Assembly: GCA_037355855.1 (NCBI GenBank)
Contig: CM074760.1
Span: forward strand, 3,588,501 to 3,652,500
Source of the DNA: Pseudo-nitzschia pungens
Lineage: Eukaryota > Bacillariophyta > Bacillariophyceae > Bacillariales > Bacillariaceae
Length of the DNA stretch: 64,000 nucleotides
Direction: 5' to 3'
Below, in pieces: positions 1 through 9,801 of the stretch. A program made the translations under genes and the position numbers. Numbering within the stretch: the first letter of the stretch is position 1; each line of letters starts with the position of its first letter. Under the pieces are notes generated by a model. It did not search any database and was not told the DNA's origin. It saw only the letters and a list, made by a program, of their open reading frames with translations.

Positions 1-389
1 CTATTTTCTTCAGGAATAACACAAATCACTGCTGTTTCGATTCACAATCCGACTTATTTTGAGCAGAGTTGCTTTATTGCACTCCGTCCCGAGAACGAAG
101 AGAACCCCTACGGTAGGCTCTTGGCTCATTGTACTTTAGTCCGAATAACGTCCTTTTGCTGGCAAAAGAAGGAATACCTATTGGTAGGACTTTAACACGC
201 ACTAGTTCTTTGTTTTTGTGACATAGGATTAAGAAGAGAACGACAGTGTTCTTCGTTTCCTGCCCTTCTCCCTACTATCCATTCCTAGCCGGTAAGTGAT
301 TCCAACCAACCGGGTGTATTTGATTCCGTTTCTTTCAATCGAAGCCTTTGTTCCTTTCAACGACCTCACAATCCTACGATAATCATTCT
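1..389. other. No gene recognised
   Basis: No convincing open frame, RNA gene or mobile-element homology is seen. The sequence is unique-looking and leads directly into the GATTCCAAGCCGGTGTGG minisatellite. Confidence 0.5.
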
Positions 390-850
390 CCTTAGTACGA
401 TCGATTCCAAGCCGGTGTGGTATTCATTCCCCCTACGATTGATTCCAAGCCGATGTGGTAGTCATTCCCCTCACGATCGATTCCAAGCCGGTGTGGTAGA
501 TCAATTCCAAGCTGATGTGGTAGTCATTCCCCCTACGATCGATCGATTCCAAGTCTGTGTGGTATTCATTCCCCCTCACGATCGATTCCAAGCTGGTGTG
601 GTATCCATTCCCCTTACGATCGATTCCAAGCCGGTGTGGTATTCTTTCCCCCCACGATCGATTCCAAGCCGGTGTGGTATTCATTCCCGCTACGACCGAT
701 CGATTCCAAGTCTGTGTTGTATTCATCCCCTCTACGATCGATTCCAAGTCTGTGTGGTAGTCATTCCCCCTTATGATCGACCGATTCCAAGCCTTTGGTT
801 TGTTCCCTTCAACCACTACGATCCTTCGATCCAAGCCGGTATGTGATTCC
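390..850. repeat. Minisatellite, ~34-44 bp units (GATTCCAAGCCGGTGTGG)
   Basis: Eleven or so degenerate units built on GATTCCAAGCCGGTGTGG followed by a TATTCATTCCCCCTACGATC-like spacer, spaced 25-44 bp apart. The array is open in several frames on both strands only because the unit lacks stop codons, so these frames are not genes. Looser copies continue downstream. Confidence 0.85.
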
Positions 851-1084
851 AAGTCGGTGGACGACCAATACGAGCCTTGCTGAGTGACACGACTGAGGGT
901 ACAAGGTATGTTTAGTTCAATAAAAATACTTTCATATTTTTTGCTGTAGTCTGTAGGAATATGTGACCATGCTTTTATCATCAGTAGTTGCGGTTGAGTC
1001 TGTTGATTGCTGCGTTTGTTCCTTTCTTCCCAGCCGGCGGTTTGTTCTTTAACACCTACAATTTTAGTCGGTGGTTTGTTCCTC

Positions 1085-1530
1085 CTTTCAACCCCTACTA
1101 CGATCCTTCGATCCAAGCCGGTGGTTTGTTCCTTTCAACCCCTACTACGATCCTTCGATCCAAGCCGGTGTCATCCCCCTCCTACGATTGGATTTATTGA
1201 ACCCTACGATTGAGTTGATTCCAAGCTGGTGTCTTCTCCCTCCTACCATTGATCTTCTAGAAGGAGTTAGATCCTGGTTCAAAGCATATTCTCCATCTAC
1301 AGGCATCAGAGGAGCCATTCATTTGTGGCCTGTTTCGATTCTGGGGTGTCTGTCCCCTACGATTTCTCCTATGCTTCGAAGCCGGTGTGGGATGGATCCG
1401 GTGTGGCGTTTCTGTCGCCTACTAGTATTTCTCCTATGATTCCAAGCCGGTGTGGGATTTCTGTCCCCTACGATATCTCATATGATTCTAAGCCGGTCTG
1501 CGAAGTCTGTCCCATACGATTCCAAGCTAA
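1085..1530. repeat. Degenerate continuation of the GATTCCAAGCCGG minisatellite
   Basis: Further copies of the TCCAAGCCGGTGT and CCCCTACGAT blocks are seen (for example near 1100, 1155, 1380, 1445 and 1490), more scattered and diverged than in the 390-850 array. The stretch between the arrays (851-1084) holds nothing recognisable. Confidence 0.65.
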
Positions 1531-1969
1531 TCAAATACTTAGTATCTAATTTACATACAATTCTAGTACGTGTATTCCAAAATAGAAAAATTAATCAAGG
1601 AGCAACAATGGAAGCAGCAGCAACAGCAGTTGGCAACGGCAATATCATCAATAGTGCTGGCAAGGTAATATCCAAGTGGCAAGAGCAGAAAACCTCAATA
1701 TTGTTGCCATTCAAGCTGCTGAGAAAGGTTGTAATCAATCTCTTCATCGTACGTGTAGTCATTGTCGTCGTCCTCGTCCCCATCGCTGTTGCTGTCGTGG
1801 TGGAGATTTAGACTACAATCAAGATGCCAATGAAACAATTCAAGATCCTCACTACATTCGTAAAGTCATTGTAAATGACCAATAGACCAGCACTTTAACA
1901 CAGTTACCATAGACTAATGCAACGATGGCGATGGAAGCATTAATTGAACTAATGACGGAGCAGAAGGAT
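1531..1969. other. Unassigned stretch between minisatellite and transposase remnant
   Basis: Short open frames occur (one ATG at 1608 opens an Ala/Asn-rich frame; an overlapping frame is Cys/Arg-rich), but neither matches a known family and no splice pattern joins them convincingly. It could be the far end of the neighbouring transposon or ordinary intergenic DNA. Confidence 0.4.
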
Positions 1970-3024
1970 CTAACACATTTGACTCTGATGAATCTCAATA
2001 CACTTTGGGCTCCCATCTCGCTTCGTGGTGTTGCAATAAAACGATCCGCACAGATCTCCCCTCACTTGATTTTGGCAAAATGGATGGGCACACTTCCAGG
2101 CCGTCTGTCTCTTGCAAAGCTTACACCTCCGACAAGCCAAGCGACCATCGCTTGTCTTCACATCATTCAAGATAGGTTCATTTTTGTTGAATGTTGATGG
2201 GCTTTGCGACGAAAGCGGCGACAGGGAGAGCTGCGGTTCCTCCGAAAACTGAACGCAAACATCACTAAATTGCTCAATTAAATGGGAAAGCAGAGAACAT
2301 GTATCTGTTGCTGGTGCAATCCGTCCAGCTTGCAATTGTCTTCCCTGGATCTCAAGTGAGGGCTTGAGTGGGATAATTGAATTCAACGATGCAGCACCCC
2401 CACCATCCTTGCTCTTCAAAAAACGATTGTTTGTGCAGTCCCATGCAACTCTGTCCGCAAACACCTTGATGGTCATCCTCTTCAGTGCAGGATTGTTTGC
2501 TTGGAACTTCATACACTTCCATGCATCAGTCACTGTGATACCAATAAAGGTTGTGTTGATTCAAAACCAACCACAGTGAGTAACCCATCTCTTCTCAAGT
2601 GCTAGCTGATATTGTCTTACATGATTGTGGGAGTCCACCTTGTCGCTACTAGCAAAGTATCGTGCAACAATCAGAGGCCTTGGAACAGCTCTTCTGGCAA
2701 TGTTTCCAAACTTGTCCGGAAACTTTGCCATGTAAGGTGGACCTGGTCTTGTCGAACCAGAATTTTTTGTGGCAATGAATGAAAGAACTTTTTGTGCGTT
2801 GTATTTGTATCCGATAGCAATGAGATCAATGCCTGATGGTGACTTGCATTCAAAGACAAGGTGCGAGCCACTTGGAAACTCCTCCATTAATTCTTCAAGC
2901 TCTTTCTTTGGGAAGCAAGAATGATTTGCTTTCAGTGCAGCAATTACTTCAAAACCAGCAACATGCAGCCATTCTACAGCTTTAACGCTACCAAACCAAG
3001 CATCGGCAATGATCAGCTCCCTCT
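1970..3024 (-). pseudogene. PiggyBac-like transposase, 5'-truncated with an in-frame stop
   Basis: About 350 codons of one continuous minus-strand frame resemble the C-terminal two thirds of a PiggyBac-type (DDE_Tnp_1_7) transposase. Reading from 3024, the frame shows a catalytic-type ADAWFGS block, then RQYQLALEKRW, then a VTDAWK block after the stop, and a cysteine-rich C-terminus (RRCKLCKR, HPFC, CGSFYC) like the zinc-binding tail of PiggyBac proteins. A single TGA at 2561-2563 interrupts the frame with family-like sequence on both sides, so it is a point lesion. The 5' part is missing because homology ends where the tandem repeat at about 3025 begins. Family assignment is from motif order, not a database match. 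The copy is dead. Confidence 0.75.
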
Positions 3025-3360
3025 CTAGGCTAGTCCTCAGATGAATATACTAATAACGCCCTCTACTAGTACTAGTACTAGTACTAGTAGTAACAGGTGG
3101 TTGTAGTGGTAAATCTATCCTCAGTTGATTCTAGACTAGTCCTCAGATGAGTTTACTAGTAATAGCACCCTCCACTAGTACTAGTACTAATAGTAACAGG
3201 TGGTTGTAGTGGTAAATCGATCCTCACTTGATTCTAGGCTAGTCCTCAGATGAATTAACTAATAGCACCCTCCACTAGTACTAGTACTAATAGTAACAGG
3301 TGGTTGTAGTGGTAAATCTATCCTCACTTGATTCTAGGCTAGTCTCCAGACAAATCAACT
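3025..3360. repeat. Tandem repeat, ~104-bp unit
   Basis: Three copies and a partial fourth of a unit that starts AGTCCTCAGATGA and contains ACTAGTACTAGTACTAG and GGTGGTTGTAGTGGTAAATC. Unit starts fall near 3032, 3136, 3240 and 3342. The array cuts off the PiggyBac-like gene. Confidence 0.85.
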
Positions 3361-3906
3361 ACTAATAGCACTGGGCTTAGCATCCTGTCAAGCATATTAT
3401 CCTGTTTAGTATTGCCTTTTTGGTTCTTCAGTTCAATCCTTATCTTAGCATCCAACATATCTTATTATTTAGGGCTGTTAAGAGTTGGGGTATGTAGATC
3501 TGGTACAAATCCTACTGGAAGGGCCTAGCATTCTGTCTAGCATCCTGTTTAGTATTGCCTTTTCAGATCTTCAGTTCCGTTCTTATCTTAGCATCCAATA
3601 TATCTTATATTATAGGGCTGCTAAAAGTTGGGGTATGTAGATCTGGTACAAATCCTACTGGAAGGGCCTAGCATTCTGTCTAGCATCCTGTTTAGTATCG
3701 CCTTTTCAGATCTACAGTTCTGTCTGTATCTTAGCAGCACCCTGTATCTCTAGTAATAATATATGGGGGTGCTAAGACTTCGGGTATGTGGATCTGGTAC
3801 AAATCCTACTGGAAGGGCCTAGCATTCTGTCTAGCATCCTGTCTAGCATCCTGTCTAGTATCCTGTCTAGTATCCCCCTTTCAGTTCTACAGTTGCGTCT
3901 GTATCT
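3361..3906. repeat. Satellite, ~140-150-bp unit, left part (split by gypsy-1)
   Basis: Direct repeats marked by TTGGGGTATGTAGATCTGG and AAATCCTACTGGAAGGGCC, with starts near 3486, 3629 and 3779. It resumes at 13659, after gypsy-1. A second array of the same family is at 32088-32850. The last five bases, TATCT (3902-3906), are one copy of the gypsy-1 target duplication. Confidence 0.85.
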
Positions 3907-4095
3907 TGCCATACCCCGGGCCTACTAGTGATTAGAATAGTAGTGATATGCAAATAGTGAGCTCTATTGGTTAGTCCATTTGCTACAGTTCTAAGAGCCT
4001 TCCGAATCAGCGATTCTGTCGACTCGCCGATTGTTTTTATCCTTATCCCTAATCCAGTCCCGAGTAGACTCGTGACTGTATTCCGGTGCACGGCA
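3907..4095 (-). repeat. Gypsy-1 3' LTR (189 bp)
   Basis: Identical by eye to 13465-13653. It starts TGCCATACCCC and ends GGTGCACGGCA. It is preceded on the element strand by a purine-rich ATGGAGGAG tract that fits a polypurine tract. Confidence 0.93.
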
Positions 4096-4119
4096 TGCTC
4101 CTCCATGGTACTGTAACAA

Positions 4120-5895
4120 TTACTTCTCTGGTTCAGGGCTATCCCTACAATAGTAGGGATGGACTCTCCTGATGTTAACTCGGTCAGTTACAAAAGGAGC
4201 AGTTTCAATAGTTACAGTCCCATTATCATGGGCCTTGAGCACCTTGTAAGGTCCTTGCCGTGGGAAGGATAGTTTTGGGATAATGCCCTTCCTTTCCAGG
4301 GTGACATAGTCTCCTTCTTTATAGACATGGGGGATCCTTTTCTGGTTTTCCCTGATGTTGCTCTTGTGGATGCTTTTCTGCTTCCTTGCTTGGATTGCTT
4401 CCCAATCCACTGGGAAGTTCACTGGCATGAACATGTCTCGACCAAACACCAGTTGCGCTGGGGAGTACCCCAGGGTTGTGTGGATGGCACTCCTGATAGC
4501 GTATGCTGCCTTGGTGGTGAATTCCTCAAAAGGGTCCTTCTCGTGGAGGTCCCTGTTCTCCAGGTTGAAGGACAACAAACAGTCCTTTAATACCTGATGG
4601 ATCCTTTCCAACACCGAGTTGGATTGTGGGTTCCAAGCTCCACTGGGCTTTCTTTTCATCCCCATGTTCTCGCAGAGCTCTTGGAACTCTGCTTTGAACT
4701 CACTCCCGCCATCAAAGCCAATTTCCTTTGGGCGCGGATACCTTGCCAGCCAGGTGCTGTCCAACAATCGTTGAGTTTCTGCTGCATTTGGGGAGTCCTT
4801 CAGGTGAGCCAGTTCAAACCATCCGGTCACTGGGTCCACCATGGTGAGGACATGGATTTGGTAGTCTTTACCGTTTTTGTTGTGGACAGTTGCAGGTCCC
4901 CAGAGGTCCACATTGACCCTCTGCCATTTGGTGACCTCAGCTGCTTTTTCCGGTAATAGTCCATACTTCTTCCGGCCACTCTTTTTAAACATCTGACACG
5001 TGTGGCAGTGCTTACAAAGGTCCTGGACGTCCTTCCGTAGGCCTTTCCAGGTGAACACTGAGCGTATACTCTGTTCCATTCTCTTTTCTCCGGGGTGGAC
5101 CAACATGCTGTGGTACCATTCCATAACTCTATCCTTGAGTTTATCGGGAATCAGAATCTTTCCTTCTTTATGGATTAGGTTGTAACCTTCCACCATTTTG
5201 GTGGTCAGTCGGTTGTCTTTTTCCAGAGCACTCATGATTCCTGTGTCCTTTTGCTGGTAGAACTGAATCATGTCCGGGGCAAGTGGGAATGCACTATTGC
5301 CCTGGAATTCTTCCGGAGCTTCTTCTCCAAGTGGGAATAGGAGTTGCCGGAGGTGCTCTTCCTCATCCGCGTAGGTGAGGGGCTTATTCGGTGGTAGCCA
5401 TTCCACTGTGTCCGCTGGATCATCAGTAATATCCAGTCGGGATAGTGCATCTGCTGCATCATTGTCTTTGCCCGCAACATGCTTGACTACTGGATGGAAC
5501 TCCTCCATAAGGAGTCTCCACCGGACCATTCTCTGCGTCGGCATCTGTTGATACAGTAGGTTTAGGTGGTCTGTGTGAATAATCACATCTTGTCCTCGTA
5601 GGATTCCTTCAAACGCTTTTAGCCCTTCTACTATGCCCAGGAGTTCTTTCTCTCCAACCGTGTAGTTGAGCTGCGCAGAGTTCAGCTTCCGGGTGTAGAA
5701 ACCAAGGGGCCTGCCATCTTGGCATACAGTTGCTCCCAGTTGCCTGTCGCTGGCGTCTGAGTAGAGATGAAATGGTTTCATAAAGTCTGGGAATGCAAGC
5801 TTTGCTTCATCCGCGAGCATCCTTTTCGCCTCCATGAAAGCTTTCTGCTCTGCTGGACCCCAGTACCAGTTCATTTTGCCCTTTTTCCCTGCTAG
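4120..5895 (-). CDS. Gypsy-1 pol, C-terminal part (RNase H, integrase), cut off by an insertion
   Basis: Second half of the gypsy-1 polyprotein, separated from its first half (9802-11301) by the transposon at 5896-9801. It begins just after the RT thumb at LAGKKGK. In order: RNase H with its acidic residues in LYSDASD, GEKELLG, HTDHLN and ADALSRL; integrase zinc finger (H...H...CKHCHTC); integrase core with Asp in NVDLWGP, Asp in GFDGGSEF and Glu in NSVLERIHQ; then a GPY-type C-terminal module (RQGPYKVL). No stop or frameshift is seen. It ends at a TAA 24 bp before the 3' LTR. It cannot be made as one protein with the first half while the insertion is present. Confidence 0.9.
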   Translation of the reverse strand, partial: LAGKKGKMNWYWGPAEQKAFMEAKRMLADEAKLAFPDFMKPFHLYSDASDRQLGATVCQDGRPLGFYTRKLNSAQLNYTVGEKELLGIVEGLKAFEGILRGQDVIIHTDHLNLLYQQMPTQRMVRWRLLMEEFHPVVKHVAGKDNDAADALSRLDITDDPADTVEWLPPNKPLTYADEEEHLRQLLFPLGEEAPEEFQGNSAFPLAPDMIQFYQQKDTGIMSALEKDNRLTTKMVEGYNLIHKEGKILIPDKLKDRVMEWYHSMLVHPGEKRMEQSIRSVFTWKGLRKDVQDLCKHCHTCQMFKKSGRKKYGLLPEKAAEVTKWQRVNVDLWGPATVHNKNGKDYQIHVLTMVDPVTGWFELAHLKDSPNAAETQRLLDSTWLARYPRPKEIGFDGGSEFKAEFQELCENMGMKRKPSGAWNPQSNSVLERIHQVLKDCLLSFNLENRDLHEKDPFEEFTTKAAYAIRSAIHTTLGYSPAQLVFGRDMFMPVNFPVDWEAIQARKQKSIHKSNIRENQKRIPHVYKEGDYVTLERKGIIPKLSFPRQGPYKVLKAHDNGTVTIETAPFVTDRVNIRRVHPYYCRDSPEPEK

Positions 5896-6170
5896 GGCCA
5901 TCGTAGCGAAGAGCAACGACGATTTCAATGACGATGAACATAATCGATGCGAAGAGAGACGACGATTTCAAGGACGAAGAGGAAGGCTATCGGAGGGAAG
6001 AGCAACGACGATTTTAGGGAGGACGACGAAGAGAAAGGCCATCGTAGCGAAGAGCAACGACGATTTCAATGACGATGAACACAATCGAATCGAAGAGCGA
6101 TGACGATTTTAATGACGACGAAGAAAATCGATTTCAATCACGATGGAAGCAAATGATACAAAGATTTTTT
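5896..6170. repeat. Subterminal repeats of the DDE transposon (left end)
   Basis: A block GGCCATCGTAGCGAAGAGC plus ACGACGATTTCAATGACGA recurs at 5896 and about 6038, with shorter GACGATTT and GACGACGAAGA variants between. Such subterminal arrays are common transposase-binding regions in CACTA-type elements; that role is inferred. Confidence 0.7.
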
Positions 6171-6202
6171 ATTGTTTAGTTACCTGCCTAGTGTAGAATG
6201 GT

Positions 6203-9200
6203 TCATTCAGCAATGCCGGTGCTGTCTGATTCCTCTCGTTGTACAGGGCAAGCGGAGTGGAGGCTCTCGTAGGTAGTATAGGTCATAGAATTATTCCTCT
6301 TTTCAAAGAATTCGAGCCATTGCAATCGATTGTGAACAACCAACCAACGACCATTGTTTACCGGTTCAGCATTCTCGTCCAGTTCAGGAACGACTGCCAG
6401 TTCCGAAAGAATACTGTCAGTGTTGAATAAATATAAAGTATTGTCAAGATAGCCACTTTTTACAAAGTGAGATGATGTAGACCTTGGATCTTCTCTAAAC
6501 TTTCTGACAACCGCGTAGATGCCATCTGAATCGACATTGTATCCATTCACAGCCGATGTGGGTTGTTTCAAATCTTTTACATGCAGAAAACACAGCATTT
6601 GACAGGGGATTTCAGTGTTGTCATCAACTGCAAACATTGCCCAGTCAAACCATACACTGTTAACTTGGCCTGAATCAGACCTGTATGAGGGGTGACATCG
6701 GAACAGGTAGTTGACGCGATTCACAGAATCCCATCTGTTGTGTTCGGTGAACCCAAATATGCTGGATGTGTCGTTGAGCAAAGGAAGGACAGAGTTGCAA
6801 ACAAAATCTAGTACAATTGATGAATGAAATGGTTTGTTGTAGTTCCGTTGTCTGATCCATCTCATAGAACTTTTGGTTCCATCCAGAAAAATGGTGAAAC
6901 GGGCACCATACTGTGTAGGACGGGGGGAAATGACTTTAGGATCACCACCCACTTTCTTCAACTTGTAATGAGAGGTTGCGAGTCGAAGGAGAGATGCTTC
7001 TTCTTTCCGACGGGTTGTCTGATGGACTAAGGTTGCGGCATTTTGTTGAGTGTTTTTGGACGGTGCTTTTATTTCTGTCTTGTGGTGACTTTCACTGTAT
7101 GCAGAATCGAAACCTAATGTTGGACCCCACAGACTGATGTACTTCGGAATGTGAAAGTAGAGGTGATTTTTGATAAGTTTTGTTCCCATTCCCTTCCTAA
7201 GGCAGGTGCCATTGATAGAGTTGAGGAAATGAATAATGGTTTTGGGAAGATTTTTGATGCACTTTGTGGTTGGACGGCCGTGTTTGAGAAATTCTTCCAT
7301 TGAGATGATTTGTTCGATAACATCAATGTGCTTCTTCACAAATGAGTTGTCCCTCAAAACTGCATTGCCGGATTCAGAAACCAATGTTAGAAGAATCGAA
7401 ATCAGCATACCACTGTAATCGTGCCCCTCTTTTTTAGTGACAGATAGAAGATTGGAGCTGAATTTAGTTCTGGGAAAGTCACGATCCGACTGCCTTGAGA
7501 GAAGGGCTCCATATTTTTGAGAGACATGCCCAATTGTATTTACTGTGGAAACACCGGTCTTTAGGTGATCAGCATACGGGCATGGTATTGAACCCTTCAT
7601 CAGTTGCTCCAGGGATTCTACCTCTCGTTTGGCACACCCGAGCTGGTGCATGTGGAGGCATTCACCGGGCGTGGCTAGGTGAATGTTGTTTACATTGGTA
7701 CCAAAGTTGAGACTGTGGAATGCATTTCTGATTTGGTGGTGAGAAATATTGTTGAAATATTCCTTGGTGGTGGTGTCATCTGAGTCTGGAAATGTATGAA
7801 AATCGGATGGGACCCAAAGAGAGGCTGTTTGTTGTGCTGATGGAATATTTATGTCCTTGGTGGAACAGTTACAGTGTCGGCAGAGCTTTTGTACACCACC
7901 CGACCGGGAACCATATTTGCCACATAATTTATCATGCAGTTCTGTGTCACCGATGACATAGGCTATTGCAAATTTCATTTTGACTTGCCACAATTGGCCG
8001 GCATAAGGGAGAAAATCCCATTGGATGCCTTCATGGGTGGACTCACATGCTTCTTTGAAAGATCGGAGCGCCACTTCTAGGGCATTATGGAGGTTTTGGA
8101 TTGATTCTTTTGGAGATGGTTTTCTTGAATGGTGGATGCTCTCCAAATCTGAGTCAGGATGAAAATAGATTGTTGTCCATGCTTCTGGCCTTTTCCTGGT
8201 TTCAATGTTGAATATGCCTAGGGTCATGTTGAGTGGAGTCAGTGATAGTCTTCCATGCGCATCCAAGCTAATTCCATCCATGTAAAAAATGATGGGAACA
8301 AGGATTTCAGAATTTTCTTCTATGCAGAGGGATCTCCAGGAATCCGACCACCATGATCCGTGGTGCAACTCAGTGATGGGACAAGAATCAGTTCGAACCG
8401 GGAAATGCTCCGGTGACAGGGGGGTATTGCTGTTGGGGAATGACAAATTTTCTTCCATCATTAAATCTGGGTTCGACAGAAGGGAATACAAAGCATCCAA
8501 AAAAGAGCGGACGTATATTTGAGCAGGTTTGTTGTCGGGAAGCCAATTCACAATTTTGGGCTCAAATTTTGGTTCGGAAGATATGCCAAGATTTTTTTTT
8601 ATTTCTTGGAAAATGGCGTCACGTTTTCTTGTTGGTGTAATATTGAAATCAAAACCGGGAAGATTGTTGCTGTCTTTTGCCCAATTGAAAATGGTTTGAT
8701 AAGTGGAAAGAGGTAGCTTGTGCTGCGATATAATGTTGAGGAGGTTGATTTCAGCAATAAGTTCCGGACGGGGTGGGAACAGAGTGCGATTCCGGAATGT
8801 TTCCTCTCTTTCGTTTATGGAAATGGTGGTGCTTTTCATGATTTCGGAATCAGATATTTCGGTGTCAGAACTGGCATCAAAATTGTCAGGTGCATCAACA
8901 TCGGAATCGATTGCATTCATTTGTTCCTCATTTTCAGCCATATGCGATTCGATTGCCTGTCTGTCCATGGGTGGGATGAGTACATTGGCGATCACTTGAG
9001 GATTGAGTGAGGTATGGATAGAAGTTGTTGCGGCGGTGTTCGCTTCGGCAAGGGAGGGGGGGATTTGTGGTCCATTCTGTGTCGTTGTCAGTCCATACTG
9101 TGATGGTGTGTGTCGGACCAAAGGGAGGGTGACTTCGGCTTTCGCAGAAGAAATAAAATCCATAAGATCGTTCTTAACATAATAAGTTCGGCAATCAATG

Positions 9201-9394
9201 TTGGACTTCAAGTGAAATGAAAGTCCTCTACAGACATATCGGTAGGTGTGAAAGTGGCTCGATTCTTGTTTGTATCCCTTGAAGGATTTTGATTTTCTAC
9301 TTCTTCCGGAGGCAATGCAGTTGCGACAATGAAATGTCTTGGGTATTCTGGGCTCATTGGCAAAGTGCCTTGGGTCCGACGAAGCTTTCGGCAT
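6203..9394 (-). CDS. Putative DDE transposase (Plavaka/CACTA-like), 1063 aa
   Basis: Large intact protein, the only gene of the transposon nested in gypsy-1. The start is set at the ATG before PKASSDPRHFA because the second copy (20911) has the same ATG and following sequence, while upstream in-frame residues are not conserved. The N-terminus has a zinc-finger-like FHCRNCIASG segment. A central block reads IIFYMDGISLDAHGR, like the first catalytic-Asp region of CACTA/Plavaka transposases. Then come CRHCNC, TPGECLHMHQLG (the position of the usual D/H block) and YSESHHKTEIKAPS, which fits the catalytic Glu region. The C-terminal WFDWAMFAV block is also typical of such proteins. The family is inferred from motif order only. 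No lesions are seen, so the element may be functional. Confidence 0.75.
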   Translation of the reverse strand: MPKASSDPRHFANEPRIPKTFHCRNCIASGRSRKSKSFKGYKQESSHFHTYRYVCRGLSFHLKSNIDCRTYYVKNDLMDFISSAKAEVTLPLVRHTPSQYGLTTTQNGPQIPPSLAEANTAATTSIHTSLNPQVIANVLIPPMDRQAIESHMAENEEQMNAIDSDVDAPDNFDASSDTEISDSEIMKSTTISINEREETFRNRTLFPPRPELIAEINLLNIISQHKLPLSTYQTIFNWAKDSNNLPGFDFNITPTRKRDAIFQEIKKNLGISSEPKFEPKIVNWLPDNKPAQIYVRSFLDALYSLLSNPDLMMEENLSFPNSNTPLSPEHFPVRTDSCPITELHHGSWWSDSWRSLCIEENSEILVPIIFYMDGISLDAHGRLSLTPLNMTLGIFNIETRKRPEAWTTIYFHPDSDLESIHHSRKPSPKESIQNLHNALEVALRSFKEACESTHEGIQWDFLPYAGQLWQVKMKFAIAYVIGDTELHDKLCGKYGSRSGGVQKLCRHCNCSTKDINIPSAQQTASLWVPSDFHTFPDSDDTTTKEYFNNISHHQIRNAFHSLNFGTNVNNIHLATPGECLHMHQLGCAKREVESLEQLMKGSIPCPYADHLKTGVSTVNTIGHVSQKYGALLSRQSDRDFPRTKFSSNLLSVTKKEGHDYSGMLISILLTLVSESGNAVLRDNSFVKKHIDVIEQIISMEEFLKHGRPTTKCIKNLPKTIIHFLNSINGTCLRKGMGTKLIKNHLYFHIPKYISLWGPTLGFDSAYSESHHKTEIKAPSKNTQQNAATLVHQTTRRKEEASLLRLATSHYKLKKVGGDPKVISPRPTQYGARFTIFLDGTKSSMRWIRQRNYNKPFHSSIVLDFVCNSVLPLLNDTSSIFGFTEHNRWDSVNRVNYLFRCHPSYRSDSGQVNSVWFDWAMFAVDDNTEIPCQMLCFLHVKDLKQPTSAVNGYNVDSDGIYAVVRKFREDPRSTSSHFVKSGYLDNTLYLFNTDSILSELAVVPELDENAEPVNNGRWLVVHNRLQWLEFFEKRNNSMTYTTYESLHSACPVQREESDSTGIAE

Positions 9395-9749
9395 GGTGGT
9401 GTGTGTTTTTGTGATTCTTAGCTGGGGTACCGGTATGTGATGTGACACCACTGAAAAAAAAAATTCACAAAGGTGCACGACGTAACACTTTGGTGTGATT
9501 GAAGTAAATTGGATTAAAAATTATTTGTTGTGTTGAGTCAAGTGTGTAATATGTGTAAAAATGGAATGAAAGTGTGAAGAGGGACTGAATGTCAGGGTCT
9601 AGAACAGAACATTTCCGTCGACCCGTTGGGGGAGTTGAGAAAAGGGAGAAATGTGGTTGAGAATAATGGAAAAAAGTTGAGAATAATAAAAAAGAGGTTG
9701 TGAAATAAAAAATTGGGGTCGCGTTTTTTTTAGACAAGTCGCGATTGGG

Positions 9750-9801
9750 TCGCGATCGGGTCGCGATTGGTCGCGATGGGTCGCGAACCAGTTTTCGGAC
9801 G
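9750..9801. repeat. Subterminal TCGCGATTGGG repeats of the DDE transposon (right end)
   Basis: Four to five near-copies of GGGTCGCGAT(T/C), ending GCGAACCAGTTTTCGGACG next to the TAG duplication. The same arrangement and terminus occur at the right end of the second copy (about 21236-21321), which fixes this as a true element end. Confidence 0.8.

Larger units (their letters stand above)
5896..9801 (-). mobile_element. DDE transposon (Plavaka/CACTA-like), inserted in gypsy-1 pol, TSD TAG
   Basis: The block interrupts gypsy-1 pol exactly. Comparison with uninterrupted gypsy-2 shows the target bases TAG are present at 5893-5895 and again at 9802-9804, a 3-bp duplication. It carries one long open frame (6203-9394). 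No matching terminal inverted repeats are visible: one end reads GGCCATCGTAGCG and the other, on the opposite strand, CGTCCGAAAACTGG. The left 270 bp are made of AACGACGATTTCAATGACG-type repeats and the right 50 bp of TCGCGATTGGG repeats, so the ends are subterminally repetitive. A 3-bp duplication and the protein's motif order point to the CACTA/Plavaka side of DDE elements, but this is tentative. Confidence 0.85.

Noticed and set aside
390..850. Regular ~35-bp repeats resembling a CRISPR array (also 19830-20640)
   Set aside because: Units are contiguous and degenerate with no unique spacers, and the genome is eukaryotic.
415..1213. Open frames on both strands across the first minisatellite (up to 227 aa)
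   Set aside because: They are translations of a stop-free tandem repeat; several frames and both strands are open at once and none has a known domain.
1608..1885. Small Ala/Asn-rich and Cys/Arg-rich frames as a possible gene
   Set aside because: Frames overlap without a convincing splice site, and no family is recognised.
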